NCBI GenBank assembly: GCA_020832495.1 | Contig: JAFIEP010000006.1 | Location: 1-47,328 of the forward strand | From: Acidimicrobiia bacterium | GTDB taxonomy: Bacteria; Actinomycetota; Acidimicrobiia; Acidimicrobiales; Acidimicrobilacustridaceae | Length of the DNA stretch: 47,328 nt | Direction: 5' to 3' | In this document: piece by piece, positions 17,423 to 24,688 of the stretch | Layout of the letters: each line of letters starts with the position of its first letter | Numbering within the stretch: position 1 is the stretch's first letter | Made by a program: the position numbers and the translations under genes | The notes under the pieces: model-generated | Database searches by the model: none | What the model was told of the DNA's origin: nothing | Seen by the model: only the letters and a program-made list of their open reading frames with translations

Positions 17423-18247
17423 TCACCCAGGTGAGCCGGCGCGGCGCAGCGCCGGATGGGTTCGGGCCAGCAGCGGCACCAGGAAGCGCTTGGGCACCAG
17501 ATGGCTCACGTTGGCCGACACCCGGTTGGCCAGGCCGGGGATGGCCACCTGGTCGCCACGGTCGAGACCGTCGACGCCGCAGCGGGCCACCGCCTCGGGG
17601 GATTCCCACATGAACGAGGGCAGCACGCCGGTCTCGTCGCTGCCGAAGCCGGCAGTCTCGGCGAACTCGGTCTCCACCGGCCCCGGGCACAGCGCCGTGG
17701 TGGTCACGCCGGTGCCGCGCAGTTCGCCGGCCAGACTGCGCGTGTAGGAGAGCACGAACGCCTTGGACGCGGCGTACCCGGCTTGCCCGGGGAGCGGCTG
17801 GAACGCAGCGGTGGAGGCCACGTTGAGGACGGCGCCGACGCCGGCCTCGACCATGACGGGAACGAAGCGGCTGCACAGGTCGGCCACGGCCAGCACGTCC
17901 AGTTCGATCATGGCCATCTCGGCTTCGGGATCGGAGGCTGCCACCGGACCCGTGGTGGAGATGCCGGCGTTGTTGACGAGGATCGCCGGCATCAGGTCGA
18001 GCGACCGCACCCGATCGAGGAGCTCCGCTCTGCTGGCACGGTCGGACAGGTCGGCGGCGAGCACCTCGGCGCGCGCGCCTCGTGTGGTCAGCTCCTCGGC
18101 CAAGGCGGCCAGACGTTCGGCGCGACGCGCCACCAGCGTCACCCCGTGACCTCGGCCGGCCAGCTCGCGGGCGATTGCGGCGCCGATACCCGAGGAGGCG
18201 CCGGTGATGACAGCGGTGCGGTGGGGTGCGGGGGTGGGGAGAGCCAT
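17423..18247 (-). CDS. Short-chain dehydrogenase/reductase (DltE/YqjQ-like)
   Basis: The product is 274 residues from the ATG at 18247 (MALPTPAPHRTAVITGASSG). Motifs are TGASSGIG for the cofactor, RRAERLAALAEEL suggesting NADP(H), NNAG, Ser in NVASTAAF and Tyr-x-x-x-Lys in QAGYAASKAFVLSYT. The long C-terminus (VPKRFLVPLLARTHPALRR) is typical of the group often annotated as DltE or YqjQ. The substrate is unknown. It begins 8 bp after the ogt stop and runs into the membrane gene, indicating one transcript. Confidence 0.9.
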   Translation of the reverse strand: MALPTPAPHRTAVITGASSGIGAAIARELAGRGHGVTLVARRAERLAALAEELTTRGARAEVLAADLSDRASRAELLDRVRSLDLMPAILVNNAGISTTGPVAASDPEAEMAMIELDVLAVADLCSRFVPVMVEAGVGAVLNVASTAAFQPLPGQAGYAASKAFVLSYTRSLAGELRGTGVTTTALCPGPVETEFAETAGFGSDETGVLPSFMWESPEAVARCGVDGLDRGDQVAIPGLANRVSANVSHLVPKRFLVPLLARTHPALRRAGSPG

Positions 18248-18255
18248 ACCCGACG

Positions 18256-18927
18256 CTACCGCTGTGCGGCCTGAACTGCCGGGGTGTCGCCTCCGTCGGT
18301 GGCTGGGACGTCGGCGCGCACCGACGATTCGAGATCGAGCAGGAAACGCTTCACGTCGAGGCCGCCGCCGAACCCCCCGAGACTGCCGTCGCTGCGCAGC
18401 ACCCGATGGCACGGGACCAGCAGCGGGACGGGGTTGCGGCCGCACGCCCCGCCCACGGCGCGCACTGCCGCGGGGTTGTCGATGTTGTTCGCCACCTCGC
18501 CGTAGGACCGGACTTCCCCATAGGGAATGGTGAGGAGCTCGTCGAGCACCGCAGCGCTGAAGCCCTGCACGGCACCGAGGTCGACCGGTACGTCGAAGTC
18601 GGTGCGTGATCCGGCGAAGTAGGCAGCGAGCTGCTCGACGGCGTCATCGATGTGGCGGACGGCCTCGTCGAGGCCGGTGCGGTCCTCGACGGGATCTGCC
18701 GAGCGGTCGTCGGGCCGGTCACCCAGCCACTGCGTGAGGGCGAACGAGTGGTCCTCGGTGGCGAAGCACACGCGGGCCACGCCGGCCGGGGTGGTGATCA
18801 CGAGCAACGGCCCGATGGGGCTGGGGGTCGTCGTCCATGCAAAGGGGGTGCCATCGGTCCGTCGGCTGGTGCCGGTGGTGGTCTCGGCGGTCGTCGGTGG
18901 CTCGGAGAGCGCAGTGCGGGCGGTCAT
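18256..18927 (-). CDS. ogt: Methylated-DNA--protein-cysteine methyltransferase
   Basis: The product is 223 residues from the ATG at 18927. It removes methyl groups from O6-methylguanine in DNA by transfer to its own cysteine. The N-terminal ferredoxin-like domain contains SPIGPLLVITTPAG. The C-terminal domain has PYGEVRSYGEVANNIDNPAAVRAVGGACGRN, the arginine finger region and the active site PCHRV with acceptor Cys173, followed by GSLGGFGGGLDVKRFLLDLE. The N-terminus carries ~28 extra Thr-rich residues. It heads an operon with an SDR and a membrane protein, an unusual partnership for a repair gene. Confidence 0.95.
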   Translation of the reverse strand: MTARTALSEPPTTAETTTGTSRRTDGTPFAWTTTPSPIGPLLVITTPAGVARVCFATEDHSFALTQWLGDRPDDRSADPVEDRTGLDEAVRHIDDAVEQLAAYFAGSRTDFDVPVDLGAVQGFSAAVLDELLTIPYGEVRSYGEVANNIDNPAAVRAVGGACGRNPVPLLVPCHRVLRSDGSLGGFGGGLDVKRFLLDLESSVRADVPATDGGDTPAVQAAQR

Positions 18928-19240
18928 GGCGTCCTCGTCCGTCGCGGGTGGTCGGCTGAAGGCCGGGTGGTGGGTGCAGGTGGCGGTGGGGTCGGGCGGC
19001 GACGCGTGGCCGGCGGCCTCGCGGTCGTCGTCGACCCACTATGGCGCGCCCCTGTGACGTTGAACAGGGCGACCTTGTGGTTGTCGTTGCACTGGTCGGC
19101 GCTGCCCGGCACGGCGGGGGTGTCGACACGCGGCACGGCGTGACCTGGCCCCCACCTGGCCTCGACGGGGGTCGCCTGGCCAGCACGGAGCGTGTGTAGC
19201 GCTGGCGAGCAGCGCTCGCCGCTGCCACACTTCGGCCGTC
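18928..19240. other. 313-bp divergent intergenic region
   Basis: No gene is visible between the divergent ogt and GMC oxidoreductase starts. The region must hold both promoters. Its one clear structure is the hairpin at 19194-19230, ending 10 bp before the oxidoreductase ATG. I could not place convincing -35/-10 pairs. Confidence 0.6.
19194..19230 (+). promoter_or_regulatory. Hairpin/palindrome in front of the GMC oxidoreductase
   Basis: A perfect 7-bp stem GGCGAGC/GCTCGCC (19204-19210 and 19214-19220, loop AGC) is enclosed by GTGTAGC/GCCACAC (19194-19200 and 19224-19230, one mismatch). It occupies the leader where a ribosome site would be expected. It could be an operator or an RNA structure that hides the start. 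Confidence 0.45.
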
Positions 19241-21412
19241 ATGGTCTCCGCTCCCCTCGCGTCAGCGCCCACGGGTGGTCCTTCGTCGCCGCCTGCTGGC
19301 GGCGCCTCCGGCTTCGACACCGACGTCATCGTGGTGGGTAGCGGCTTCGGTGGGGCCACCGCGGCGTTGCGGCTGGCCGAGAAGGGCCATCGGGTGGTGG
19401 TCCTCGAGAAGGGTCGTCGTCATTCCCGCGACGACCTCCTGGCCGCCCGACGCGACCCACGCCACTTCCTCTACCAACCCGAAGTGGGCCTGCGGAAGGG
19501 CTTCTTCTGGCAGCGGGTGTTCCGCGACGTGGCCATCATCGGGGCGTCCGGCGTGGGCGGCGGCAGCATCGTGTGGGCGGCGGTGTTGCTCGAACCGAAG
19601 GACTCGTTCTTCACCGATCCGGCGTGGGCGCACCTCGACCCCGACTGGAAGGCCACCCTGGCGCCGCACTACGCCGAGGCAGCGCGGATGCTGGGACGCA
19701 CCACGTGCCCCGTGTCGGGTCCGATGGACGACCACCTCGCTGCGGCATCTGAGGCCCAGGGCGGGGGCGACACCTTCGGGCCGGTGCCGGTGGCCATCTA
19801 CTTCGGTGAACGAGGCCGCACGGTGGCCGACCCGTTCTTCGACGGCGACGGTCCCGACCGTACCGGCTGTCACCTCTGTGGAGGCTGCCTGGTCGGCTGC
19901 CCTCATGGTTCGAAGAACACCCTCGACCTCAACTACCTGTACCTGGCCGAGCGGCGGGGCGCCGAAATCCGACCCGAGCACCGGGTGGATGCCCTCAAGC
20001 CCTTGCCCGGCGGTGGCTACGAGGTGGGGATCGCCGGCCGGCCGCCGCTGCGCGCTCGGAACGTGGTGCTCGCCGGTGGCGTGCTGGGCACGCTCGAGTT
20101 GCTCTACCGCTGTCGTGACGAACTGGGCACGCTGCCCGACGTCTCATCGACGCTCGGTGAGGTGGTCCGCACCAACAGTGAAGCGGTCACCGCCATCCTC
20201 GACGCCGACGCCGACGCCGACCTCTCGGTCGGGCCGACCATCTCCAGCCACTACTACCCCGACGCGCACACCCACATCACCCAGAACCGCTACATGGGTG
20301 GTTGGCACATGCGCTTCCAGCTCGGCCCCCTCGTCGACGGCGTCCGGCCCGGCCGTCGTGCGCTGGACACGCTGGTGGCCATCGCCCGCCGACCGGCAGC
20401 CCATGCCAAGGTGGTGGCTGCCCGCAATTTCGAGCGCCGGCTCACGGCTTTGACCGTCATGCAGGATCACGACAACCAGGTCGGCTTCCGCTTCGCTCGG
20501 TCACCGATGCGTCCGTGGCGTCGGGTGCTGCGGTCCGGAGAGGTCCGGGGTGGCAAGGCACCGAGCTACCTGCCGGTGGCCAACGACGCCGCCCGGGCGT
20601 TTGCTGCGTCGTCGGGTGGTACCCCGCTGAACCTGCTGGTCGAGAGTGTGGGGGGTGTGTCCATGACGGCGCACATCCTGGGCGGGGCGAGCATGGGGGC
20701 GGATCCCACCGAGGGGGTCATCGACATCGACCACCAGGTGTTCGGTCATCCCGGGCTGTACGTGGTCGACGCGGCGGCCATCCCGGCGAACCTGGGGGTG
20801 AACCCGTCCCTCACCATCTGCGCTCTGGCCGAACGCTTCGCGGCGCGGTTCCCGGCGCCAGTCGCCGAGGCGACCGACCCCTCTGCGGTCCGTGCACCCG
20901 GCGCTGGCGCCAGCGACGAGGCGACGGTCGGGAACGCGACACGGATGCCCACCTCCTCGGCGCCGCTCGCCGCCTGGTTGCGCTGCTTCCGCACCTTGCC
21001 CGCACCGGCGTTGCCCACGCTCGAGGGGACGTTCGCCGCGGAACTGCTCGGGCCGAGGGCGATGCGGAAGGTGGCCACCGTCGCGCTGGCGCGAACGGGC
21101 CTCCCGGGTTGGGAGGGCAAACGCTTCTTCGCGGTCGACGGTGCCGTGGCGGGCACCAACCGTTGTCGCCCGGCCGGTGGCGACGAGGTCGGCGAGGTGC
21201 TCCCCATGCGCGTGACGACCGACCGGTCACGGTGGGACGGCTTCACCGTGGCGGCCATCACCTACCGGCGCGACGCGCCGCGCCCGTGGCGATGGGTGCG
21301 CGACGAGGTGCGCGCTGTCGACCAGGACACCTTGGTCGGCATCACCATGGTCGACGTGCCGGGTGGACGTCGATGCCCGACGCCGTTCCTCCTGCGGCGA
21401 GTGCCCGGCTAG
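19241..21412 (+). CDS. GMC oxidoreductase, cholesterol oxidase-like, with C-terminal extension
   Basis: The product is 723 residues from the ATG at 19241. The N-terminal FAD motif is VVGSGFGGATAALRLAEKGH, with a long Pro/Gly leader before it. A cysteine cluster Cys210-x2-Cys213-x2-Cys216-x3-Cys220 (GCHLCGGCLVGC) and GSKNTLDLNYLYLAE mark the ChoD-like branch of the family, and AHILGGASMGADP plus DAAAIPANLGVNPSLTI complete the GMC C-terminus near residue 540. A further ~150 residues (from about 570, including GLPGWEGKRFFAVDGAVAG and DRSRWDGFTVAAITYRRD) form an extra domain I cannot assign. It should oxidise a sterol or other hydrophobic alcohol. Its stop codon overlaps that of the convergent lipoprotein. 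Confidence 0.87.
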   Translation: MVSAPLASAPTGGPSSPPAGGASGFDTDVIVVGSGFGGATAALRLAEKGHRVVVLEKGRRHSRDDLLAARRDPRHFLYQPEVGLRKGFFWQRVFRDVAIIGASGVGGGSIVWAAVLLEPKDSFFTDPAWAHLDPDWKATLAPHYAEAARMLGRTTCPVSGPMDDHLAAASEAQGGGDTFGPVPVAIYFGERGRTVADPFFDGDGPDRTGCHLCGGCLVGCPHGSKNTLDLNYLYLAERRGAEIRPEHRVDALKPLPGGGYEVGIAGRPPLRARNVVLAGGVLGTLELLYRCRDELGTLPDVSSTLGEVVRTNSEAVTAILDADADADLSVGPTISSHYYPDAHTHITQNRYMGGWHMRFQLGPLVDGVRPGRRALDTLVAIARRPAAHAKVVAARNFERRLTALTVMQDHDNQVGFRFARSPMRPWRRVLRSGEVRGGKAPSYLPVANDAARAFAASSGGTPLNLLVESVGGVSMTAHILGGASMGADPTEGVIDIDHQVFGHPGLYVVDAAAIPANLGVNPSLTICALAERFAARFPAPVAEATDPSAVRAPGAGASDEATVGNATRMPTSSAPLAAWLRCFRTLPAPALPTLEGTFAAELLGPRAMRKVATVALARTGLPGWEGKRFFAVDGAVAGTNRCRPAGGDEVGEVLPMRVTTDRSRWDGFTVAAITYRRDAPRPWRWVRDEVRAVDQDTLVGITMVDVPGGRRCPTPFLLRRVPG

Positions 21413-21654
21413 AGCGCGCCGGCGTCGGGGTCGCCGGGAACGAATTCGTCGCCGTCGTCGAGCACGGGCCCGTCACCCGGTTCGTCCATCGGTCCGGGCT
21501 GATCGAAGCCGGCATCGGGGGGCATGGTCGTCGTCGGGCCGTCGGTAGGTTCGGTGGTGTCGAACACGTCACCGTCGTCGTCGGTGGCGCAGGCCCCCAA
21601 GGCCAGCACCGACGCCGAGGCCAGCGCAGCGAGTGTTCTCGTTGTTCGTGACAT
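21409..21654 (-). CDS. Small acidic lipoprotein
   Basis: The product is 81 residues from the ATG at 21654. The signal peptide TRTLAALASASVLALGAC ends in a lipobox with Cys22. The mature part is disordered and acidic, rich in Asp, Pro and Thr (DDDGDVFDTTEPTDG, FDQPGPMDEPGDGP). No fold or function is visible. It is divergent from the Anbu gene, and its TAG overlaps the TAG of the GMC gene on the other strand. Confidence 0.7.
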   Translation of the reverse strand: MSRTTRTLAALASASVLALGACATDDDGDVFDTTEPTDGPTTTMPPDAGFDQPGPMDEPGDGPVLDDGDEFVPGDPDAGAL

Positions 21655-21778
21655 GCAGCCGCCCTACCCGACGAGCGCTGGGCCATGCACGGGGTGGTAC
21701 GAGCAACGTGACCGCACCTGTCGGGATGCGCGAGGGATCGTTGTTCCCCTCCGACATACTGAGGCGCCTGACGCCCTC

Positions 21779-21799
21779 ACGGGACGAACGACGTCCCGT
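21779..21799 (+). promoter_or_regulatory. Hairpin upstream of the Anbu gene
   Basis: A perfect 7-bp inverted repeat, ACGGGAC (21779-21785) and GTCCCGT (21793-21799) with loop GAACGAC, lies 45 bp before the Anbu start in the divergent gap. It may be an operator for either gene or part of the leader. Confidence 0.35.
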
Positions 21800-21844
21800 T
21801 GGTGAGCGCTGGGACCGTCACGACACCACCGAGAGGTACTGCTC

Positions 21845-22642
21845 ATGACCTACTGCCTGGCCATGCGACTGGACGAGGGCCTGCTGTTCCTGGCCGACAC
21901 CCGCACGAACGCCGGCGTGGACAACGTCAGCAACTACCCGAAGCTCCATGTGCTGCAGCCCACGCCCGACCGGCTGTTCGTGCTCGAGTCGGCCGGCAGC
22001 CTGGCCACCACCCAGGAGGTGCTCGACCGCATTCGTCGTGACCTCGCGACGTCGGGCGACCACGAGAGCCTGGCCACCGTCTCCCACCTCTTCGAAGCGG
22101 CCTTGTACATCGGGCGCTTGAACCGTGAGGTGGCCGAGGTCCACCGCCCGGCGCTGTCCGCCGTCGGGGCGGATCCCACCGCCACCTTCATCCTCGGTGG
22201 GCAGGTGCAACAGGAGCCACCCGACCTGCTGCTCGTGCACGGCGAGGGCAACTACATCCGAGCGTCGGACGACCGGCCGTTCCTGCAGATCGGCGAGACC
22301 AAGTACGGGAAGTTCATGCTCGAGTTCGCCGTGAAGTCGAACGCCGACATGTCCTCGGCCACCAAGATTGCTCTCGGCTCCATGATGAGCACGGCACGGG
22401 CCAACCTGTCGGTCGGTCCTCCCTATGACATGGGCATCTACCTCGACGGATCGTTCGTCCTCGACCGGTTCCGGTTCAACGCCGGGTCACCGCTGCTGGT
22501 GCAGCTCGAGCAACTCTGGCAACGTCACCTGCTCGCTGCGGTGGCCGAGCTGCCGGGGTTGTCACTCGAGGAACTCGTCGCCCTCGAGGCCGAGTCTGAC
22601 GAAGCTGCGCTCGGGGTAGAACACACCACGACCCGTCGGTGA
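21845..22642 (+). CDS. Anbu-type proteasome-like protease (Ntn hydrolase)
   Basis: The product is 265 residues from an ATG with GAGAGGT upstream. It matches the ancestral beta-subunit (Anbu/HslV-related) family from its first residues: MTYCLAMRLDEGLLFLADTRTNAGVDNVSNYPKLH. Thr2, exposed after Met removal, would be the catalytic nucleophile. Other marks are AGSLATTQEVLDRIRRDL, FILGGQV, FLQIGETKYGKFML and KIALGSMMSTARANLSVG. Anbu subunits assemble into open helical rings in other bacteria, and the substrate is not settled. It usually lies beside transglutaminase, alpha-E and ATP-grasp genes, none of which is present here. Here it sits between lipoprotein genes. Confidence 0.92.
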   Translation: MTYCLAMRLDEGLLFLADTRTNAGVDNVSNYPKLHVLQPTPDRLFVLESAGSLATTQEVLDRIRRDLATSGDHESLATVSHLFEAALYIGRLNREVAEVHRPALSAVGADPTATFILGGQVQQEPPDLLLVHGEGNYIRASDDRPFLQIGETKYGKFMLEFAVKSNADMSSATKIALGSMMSTARANLSVGPPYDMGIYLDGSFVLDRFRFNAGSPLLVQLEQLWQRHLLAAVAELPGLSLEELVALEAESDEAALGVEHTTTRR

Positions 22643-22671
22643 GTCGCGGGTCACGACGACAAGGGGGAGCA

Positions 22672-23631
22672 ATGACCGCACACGGAGCGTCAACGCCAGC
22701 ACGTCGGCAACCCGGCCGGGCGCGCACCGTCCGGATGATCGCCGCGCTGTTGGCACTTGCCGTGGTGGCTGCGGCGTGCGGCACCGACGACGACACCGAT
22801 CCGGACGACGAACCCACCACGACCACCGAACCGACGACCACCACCACTGCCGACGATACGACGACCACTACCGAAGCGACAGACGACAACGACGACGAGG
22901 CGGCGCTGACCGAGGTCCGGGCCTACCTGGTCCGTGACGAGGCGGTGGCGCCGGTGGCACGGGTGGCCGAGGGTCAGGAGACGGGCGCCGCAGCCATGGA
23001 AGGGCTCCTCGACGGCCCGACCGCAGAGGAACAAGCACTCGGGTTCGGCACGGCCGTGCCGGAGGGCACCACGTTGCTCGATCTCGACATCGCCGACGGC
23101 ATCGCCACCGTCGACCTCTCGGCGGACTTCGCCGACACCGCCGGCTCGGCCACGGTGCAGGCCCAGGTGGCGCAGGTGGTGTTCACCCTCACCCAGTTCC
23201 CCACCGTCGATGCCGTGGTCTTCTGGGTGGACGGTGCGCCGCTCGAGGTGCTCGGTGGCGAGGGGCTGCTGCTCGACGAGCCGCAGACCCGCTACGACTG
23301 GGAGGACCTGGCACCGGCCATCCTGGTCGAGTCACCGCTGCCCTTCGCCGAGGAGTCGCTGCCGCTGCGCATTGTCGGTTCGGCATCGACGTTCGAGGCC
23401 ACGTTCCAGATCCGGGTCGTGGTGGACGACGACGTGGTCCATGACGACTTCGCCACGGCCACCGGTCGCCCCGATGACCGTCCCGACGAGATCTTCCGCA
23501 ACGACTTCGACGTGACGATCGACGTCGAGATTCCCGGGCCCGGTCCAGCCACGCTGGTGCTCTACGAGTTGTCGGCTCGAGACGGCAGCGAGATCAACAC
23601 GGTCGAGTTGCCCATCACCATCGATGACTGA
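22672..23631 (+). CDS. Lipoprotein with GerMN and Gmad2 domains
   Basis: The product is 319 residues from the ATG at 22672, which has AAGGGGGAG just upstream. The signal peptide ends in AAAC (lipobox Cys36), followed by a long Thr/Asp/Glu spacer (residues 37-75). The GerMN (sporulation/germination) domain spans about 80-205, with AYLVRDEAVAPVAR, AMEGLLDGPTAEE and ATVDLSADFADTAGSATVQAQVAQVVFTL. A Gmad2 immunoglobulin-like domain (about 225-315: ILVESPLPFAEESLPLRIVG and EATFQIRVV) follows. Similar proteins in non-sporulating Actinobacteria (LpqB-like) act at the cell envelope. It is 29 bp behind the Anbu gene, so the two may be co-transcribed. Confidence 0.85.
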   Translation: MTAHGASTPARRQPGRARTVRMIAALLALAVVAAACGTDDDTDPDDEPTTTTEPTTTTTADDTTTTTEATDDNDDEAALTEVRAYLVRDEAVAPVARVAEGQETGAAAMEGLLDGPTAEEQALGFGTAVPEGTTLLDLDIADGIATVDLSADFADTAGSATVQAQVAQVVFTLTQFPTVDAVVFWVDGAPLEVLGGEGLLLDEPQTRYDWEDLAPAILVESPLPFAEESLPLRIVGSASTFEATFQIRVVVDDDVVHDDFATATGRPDDRPDEIFRNDFDVTIDVEIPGPGPATLVLYELSARDGSEINTVELPITIDD

Positions 23632-23708
23632 GCGATCGACAGCCGCTGCGCCTCGGGCCCGTTCTTCTACCTGCTGTCGCCGCGAACCCTGTGATCGTCG
23701 CCGACACC

Positions 23709-23805
23709 GGTGAGTTCGCAAGGGGACCCACCGAGCGTCCGCAAGCGCTGCAGGACGTAGCCAGATACAGGTAAGTTCTGGCTGGTCCACCCGCTCCCGT
23801 GCGGG
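23709..23805 (+). ncRNA. Hairpin-rich 5' leader of radical SAM gene (candidate RNA element)
   Basis: Four consecutive stem-loops fill the leader. They are GGTG-A-GTTC with GGAC-C-CACC (23709-23732); CGTCC with GGACG (23736-23757); AGCCAGA with TCTGGCT (23759-23783, loop of 11); and CCCGC with GCGGG (23790-23805). The ribosome site GGGGGAGG follows about 16 bp later. I tested it by eye against GEMM, ydaO and SRP RNA patterns and found no match. GC-rich DNA produces hairpins by chance, so this is only a candidate. Confidence 0.3.
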
Positions 23806-23835
23806 GGTGTCGCGAATCCCGGGGGAGGTCGGCCG

Positions 23836-24645
23836 ATGTCAGCACGTCCACTGCTCGAACGTCTCGGGCCGCTCGAGGGCTGGGCGCTCTCCACCTACGA
23901 GCGCTGTGACATTCGCTGCGACTACTGCATCACCGGGGTGCAGGGTCGGTCGACCCCACGAGTGTCTGCGGAACAAGCGCCAGCACAGTTGCGCAGCGAG
24001 TTGCCGGCGCTCGCCCCGAGGGCGCGGTTGGGCGTGGGGGCACTGTGCGACGCCTATCCGAACGCTGAAGCGGTCCACGGTGTCACCCGCCAGGTGGTGG
24101 CCACACTGGTGGAGGAACAGCGTCGCTTCACCATCATCACCAAGGGCACCCTGGTGCGACGTGACCTCGATCTCCTTCGCGCCGCCGACCGACGGTGCCA
24201 GGTGGTGATGTCCATTCCCGGCATCGACCCGGACCTCGTCCGCACAGTCGACCGGGAAGCGGACTCGCCACAGGCGCGGCTCGTCGCAGTGCACGAGATC
24301 GCCGACGCCGGTGTGCGCGTCGAGGTGGCCGCCTCGCCGTGGATCCCCGGGATCAGCGACGTGGCCCGGTTGCGAGCCCTCGTCGACCCGGCGATCACGA
24401 TCAGGGTGACCCCGTTGCGGTTGCAGGCGGCGCGCGTTCCGTGGGTGGGCAAGACGGCGTTCGCCCGTCGACACGACCAGCAGAGCGTCAACGAGGACTA
24501 CATCGCCGAGGGCGAACGTCTCGGCGAGTTGGCCAAGGTGACGTGGGCCCCGCCACCCGAACTGGACGGCACGCCACCACACGTGTCGGTACTCATGGGC
24601 GCTCCCCGTGTGACGCCCCGCAAGGACCCCGTCGCCTACTGCTGA
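23836..24645 (+). CDS. Radical SAM protein (Rv2578c/SPL-like family)
   Basis: The product is 269 residues from an ATG with GGGGGAGG upstream. The iron-sulfur motif is Cys24-x3-Cys28-x2-Cys31 (CDIRCDYC), and the core barrel follows with GVGALCDAYPNAE, FTIITKGTLVRRDLDLL, CQVVMSIPGIDPDLVRTV and AGVRVEVAASPWIPGISD. This organisation (ITKG and SIPG motifs) is that of the small radical SAM group near spore photoproduct lyase, called Rv2578c-like in Actinobacteria. It uses S-adenosylmethionine and a 4Fe-4S cluster; the substrate is unknown. No accessory cluster domain is visible. It is convergent with the GH31 gene. Confidence 0.88.
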   Translation: MSARPLLERLGPLEGWALSTYERCDIRCDYCITGVQGRSTPRVSAEQAPAQLRSELPALAPRARLGVGALCDAYPNAEAVHGVTRQVVATLVEEQRRFTIITKGTLVRRDLDLLRAADRRCQVVMSIPGIDPDLVRTVDREADSPQARLVAVHEIADAGVRVEVAASPWIPGISDVARLRALVDPAITIRVTPLRLQAARVPWVGKTAFARRHDQQSVNEDYIAEGERLGELAKVTWAPPPELDGTPPHVSVLMGAPRVTPRKDPVAYC

Positions 24646-24654
24646 AGACTTCGG

Positions 24655-24687
24655 CCGAGGCGTTCCCCTCGGACCCGACCGGGTCGG
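24655..24687. terminator. Bidirectional terminator between convergent genes
   Basis: Two hairpins fill the 43-bp gap: CCGAGG/CCTCGG (24655-24660 and 24667-24672, loop CGTTCC) and CCGAC/GTCGG (24675-24679 and 24683-24687, loop CGG). They lie between the stops of the radical SAM gene and the GH31 gene and would serve both. Confidence 0.6.
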
Positions 24688-24688
24688 T

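Noticed and set aside
23709-23835. Known riboswitch or SRP RNA before the radical SAM gene
   Set aside because: No GEMM, ydaO, cobalamin or SRP domain IV signature could be matched by eye; kept only as an unassigned structured leader.
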